Assembly (NCBI RefSeq): GCF_026212465.1
Contig: NC_080048.1
Location: 30,790,257 to 30,854,256, forward strand
Reading direction: 5' to 3'
Length of the DNA stretch: 64,000 nt
DNA from: Amaranthus tricolor
Taxonomy: Eukaryota; Streptophyta; Magnoliopsida; Caryophyllales; Amaranthaceae
Shown here: positions 62,040 through 64,000 of the stretch, piece by piece
Layout of the letters: each line of letters starts with the position of its first letter
Position numbering within the stretch: the first letter of the stretch is position 1
Notes under the pieces: generated by a model
What the model saw: the letters and a program-made list of their open reading frames with translations, nothing else
Database searches by the model: none
What the model was told of the DNA's origin: nothing
Made by a program: the position numbers and the translations under genes

Positions 62040-63029
62040 TAGAGCTATTCAAAAGTGACCCGACCTGAAAACCCGAACCGACACCGAAAGTAAACCGACC
62101 CGAAAATGTGTTTCTTTTTTAGGTTTATCGAACCGACATTGCCCGATCTGAAGTTATATCCGAACTGGTTGATAACTTAAAATAGGAAAATTGAACCTGA
62201 ACTGTAATCGATTTTTCTTATTGACACATAACCATAAACTGAGATTACCCAAACCTAAGAATGACCGAACCGAGTCATATTGGTCACGAATCATTCTCAA
62301 ACCCGAACTCAATTCGGCTAAAAACAACTTAACCCGAACAAAGTTTAGATCAAACTGCTGTAAACATGAACCAATTTTTAACATAAAAGTATGATCGACT
62401 CATATTCAATCATCTTATTAGTTATTCTAATAAAGTTATAAATATTTTAATAAAATAAATTTTATAAATACGTGGTTTCATATATTAGAGTTAATAATCA
62501 TTGGTCAATGTTTATTTAACTACTTTTAATCGAATTAGATGAAAATTGATATAACTTTATAATTTTAATTTCCGGTCAAACAAGTAAAAGTAACAATGTA
62601 ATAATGATCACTAATTGATTTGCATTTTTACTATTTTGCTTTAAGTAAAGGGAACGTCATCATTAATTAAAAAATGACTAACAACTTAATCTGATACCAA
62701 CTCGATCGATAGTAATTAGTAATTATTAATTTGTAGTCGAATTCTACTTGAAAAATACCCGAACCTGATATGTACCCGGTAAAATCGAACCAATTATTAA
62801 CCGATGAAAACCCGAGATCGATTGAAACTCAACACGAACTTCAACCGACACCGAACTGATGCTAACCCGATAGGTCGAATAACCGATCTTCAACCAAACC
62901 GTGACTAATCGACCCGGACCCAAGTGTGACCCGTCGTATCACGTTTCCGAAATATAATCGATCCGAAATATAATCGAACCGAATAACACTCGTCCGAAAC
63001 CGATCCAATCACCCGAATAAACACCTCTA
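62040..63029. mobile_element. Non-autonomous hAT element with CCGACC/CCGAAC subterminal words
   Basis: 990 bp with perfect 8-bp duplication CTAGCAAG (62032-62039, 63030-63037). TIRs TAGAGCTATTCAAA and (reverse) TAGAGGTGTTTATT. Both ends carry irregular GACCCGACC, CCGAACCGACACCGA and ACCCGA words; the centre (62390-62740) is A+T-rich. No coding. Confidence 0.92.
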
Positions 63030-63037
63030 CTAGCAAG

Positions 63038-64000
63038 TGTATAACAAGGATATAGTGACGTGCATCTAACCTACAAAACCTCAACCTAAGTATCAAGATG
63101 TGAGACAATGTGATGGTGGGCCTTGGTTCCTCCACATGATGATGTTCTTGGTTCCTCCACACAAGCAGATACTCCAGAGACGTTGAATGAACATCAATCG
63201 CCATATACATTTGTGCATCCGACGGTTTCTAGACCCTCTCAGAGTGGGTGTTAATATGTATCTCCTGTTCATTCCTATAACTTTAGGGTTCGAGAACAAT
63301 CAGATAGTGAGTGTACCCTTGTAATTTATCCAAGTCTAGATACAATTTATAGGGTGATACACCCATAACTGATTCTTAAACCGTGTATATAACTTTGACT
63401 ATGTATATAACTTTGTAGTTGATGGACAATTAAACATATTTGTATATATAGTATTATTTACATTGTTATATATTGGGTGCTTTGATGAGAATTTTGATGA
63501 AAATGATATATAGATTTAATTTTATTGTAGGTATGTATTCATAAGCCATTATATAGAAAAAAATAAAACGAAGAAAAACTCTTCCGCTTACAATGTTTTC
63601 CTGATCAAAGGCCCATGTCAATATTTGGCCCAAATAGAAGAGGTTGAAAAAAGCTGTCTAAGACTTTATTTTCACTTGAATGAAAATTGTTGTTTCAGAC
63701 AACGTTTTAAGCCTAAAACCAACTATATAGGCCATTTTAGCCTAAAACCGGTGTTTAAGACATTGTTTTCTCTAGACGTTTAGGTTGAGATTATTTTTAG
63801 TAGGAACTTTAATTAGGGATTTAAAAAAATAAAAACTTATTTGTTCACATACAAATTTTTATGAGACACAGTCTTATTTGAGAGGCCATTTATAATTTGG
63901 CCAGTCCATTATCATTATAATATGGACTTGATGCTTCATTGTAAGACCTTAACAATGATACAATGGGTTTTCACATCTTGGACAATAACTACCACAACAC
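63038..64000. other. Unassigned sequence
   Basis: No recognised gene. 63050-63300 is less A+T-rich and has overlapping frames on both strands with no known motif. 63590-63810 has short repeated words (GCCTAAAAC, TTTAAGAC/GTTTAGG) and TTTTTAGTAGG, which could be the subterminal zone of a CACTA-type transposon; weak. Confidence 0.3.

Noticed and set aside
62905..63299. Two overlapping minus-strand frames of 101 and 68 codons
   Set aside because: Run partly through a hAT element end and match no known motif.

Overview
The window is nuclear DNA of a flowering plant, almost certainly a eudicot. It is strongly A+T-rich, holds one intact plant gene, and is otherwise built of plant transposable elements: Ty3 and Ty1/copia LTR retrotransposons, a Mutator-like element (MULE), hAT elements and Stowaway-type MITEs. 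I cannot name the species from sequence alone. No rRNA, tRNA, CRISPR or bacterial-type operon was seen.

The only convincing host gene is an intronless subtilisin-like serine protease of the SBT1 group, closest to SBT1.6, at 50836-53151 (+). It has signal peptide, propeptide, full catalytic set and C-terminal domain.

0-12 kb: an old copia-type LTR (427-766, continuing at 9549) is split by a very young Ty3 chromovirus-like element (767-9543, minus strand; TSD TCCTA) with intact PR-RT-RH-IN-chromodomain pol but no gag. A further LTR-like tract follows. 12-21.5 kb: two related MULEs. The larger (16056-21459) has two inward-facing convergent genes like MuDR: a three-exon FAR1-type MULE transposase (minus) and a plant mobile domain (PMD) gene (plus). 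Each carries one obvious lesion. The smaller (about 12397-13437) is a deletion derivative that keeps both ends and the transposase first exon. Both have family-specific palindromic words next to the splice donors. 21.5-29 kb: A+T-rich spacer with Stowaway-type MITEs and a hAT fragment. 29.4-35.3 kb: a degraded copia element whose right LTR is split by a 3.7-kb solo Ty3 LTR (TSD GCTTC). 36-44 kb: an Athila-like solo LTR, a related 5' LTR with PBS, two short non-autonomous hATs and a probable 1.8-kb hAT containing a solo copia LTR. 44.9-48.4 kb: decayed copia element (plus). 48.8-49.4 kb: short hAT. 50.7-53.4 kb: the SBT gene. 54.0-61.1 kb: second decayed copia element (minus) with both LTRs and a nested hAT. 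61.5-64 kb: fold-back tract, another hAT, unassigned sequence.

The most interesting material is the MULE pair with its PMD cargo gene and intronic palindromes, and the five short hAT-like elements with 8-bp target duplications and C/G-rich periodic subterminal repeats (CCGACCCGA, GACCAGACC and variants) that stand out from the A+T-rich background. All assignments come from reading the sequence and family knowledge; no database search was run.
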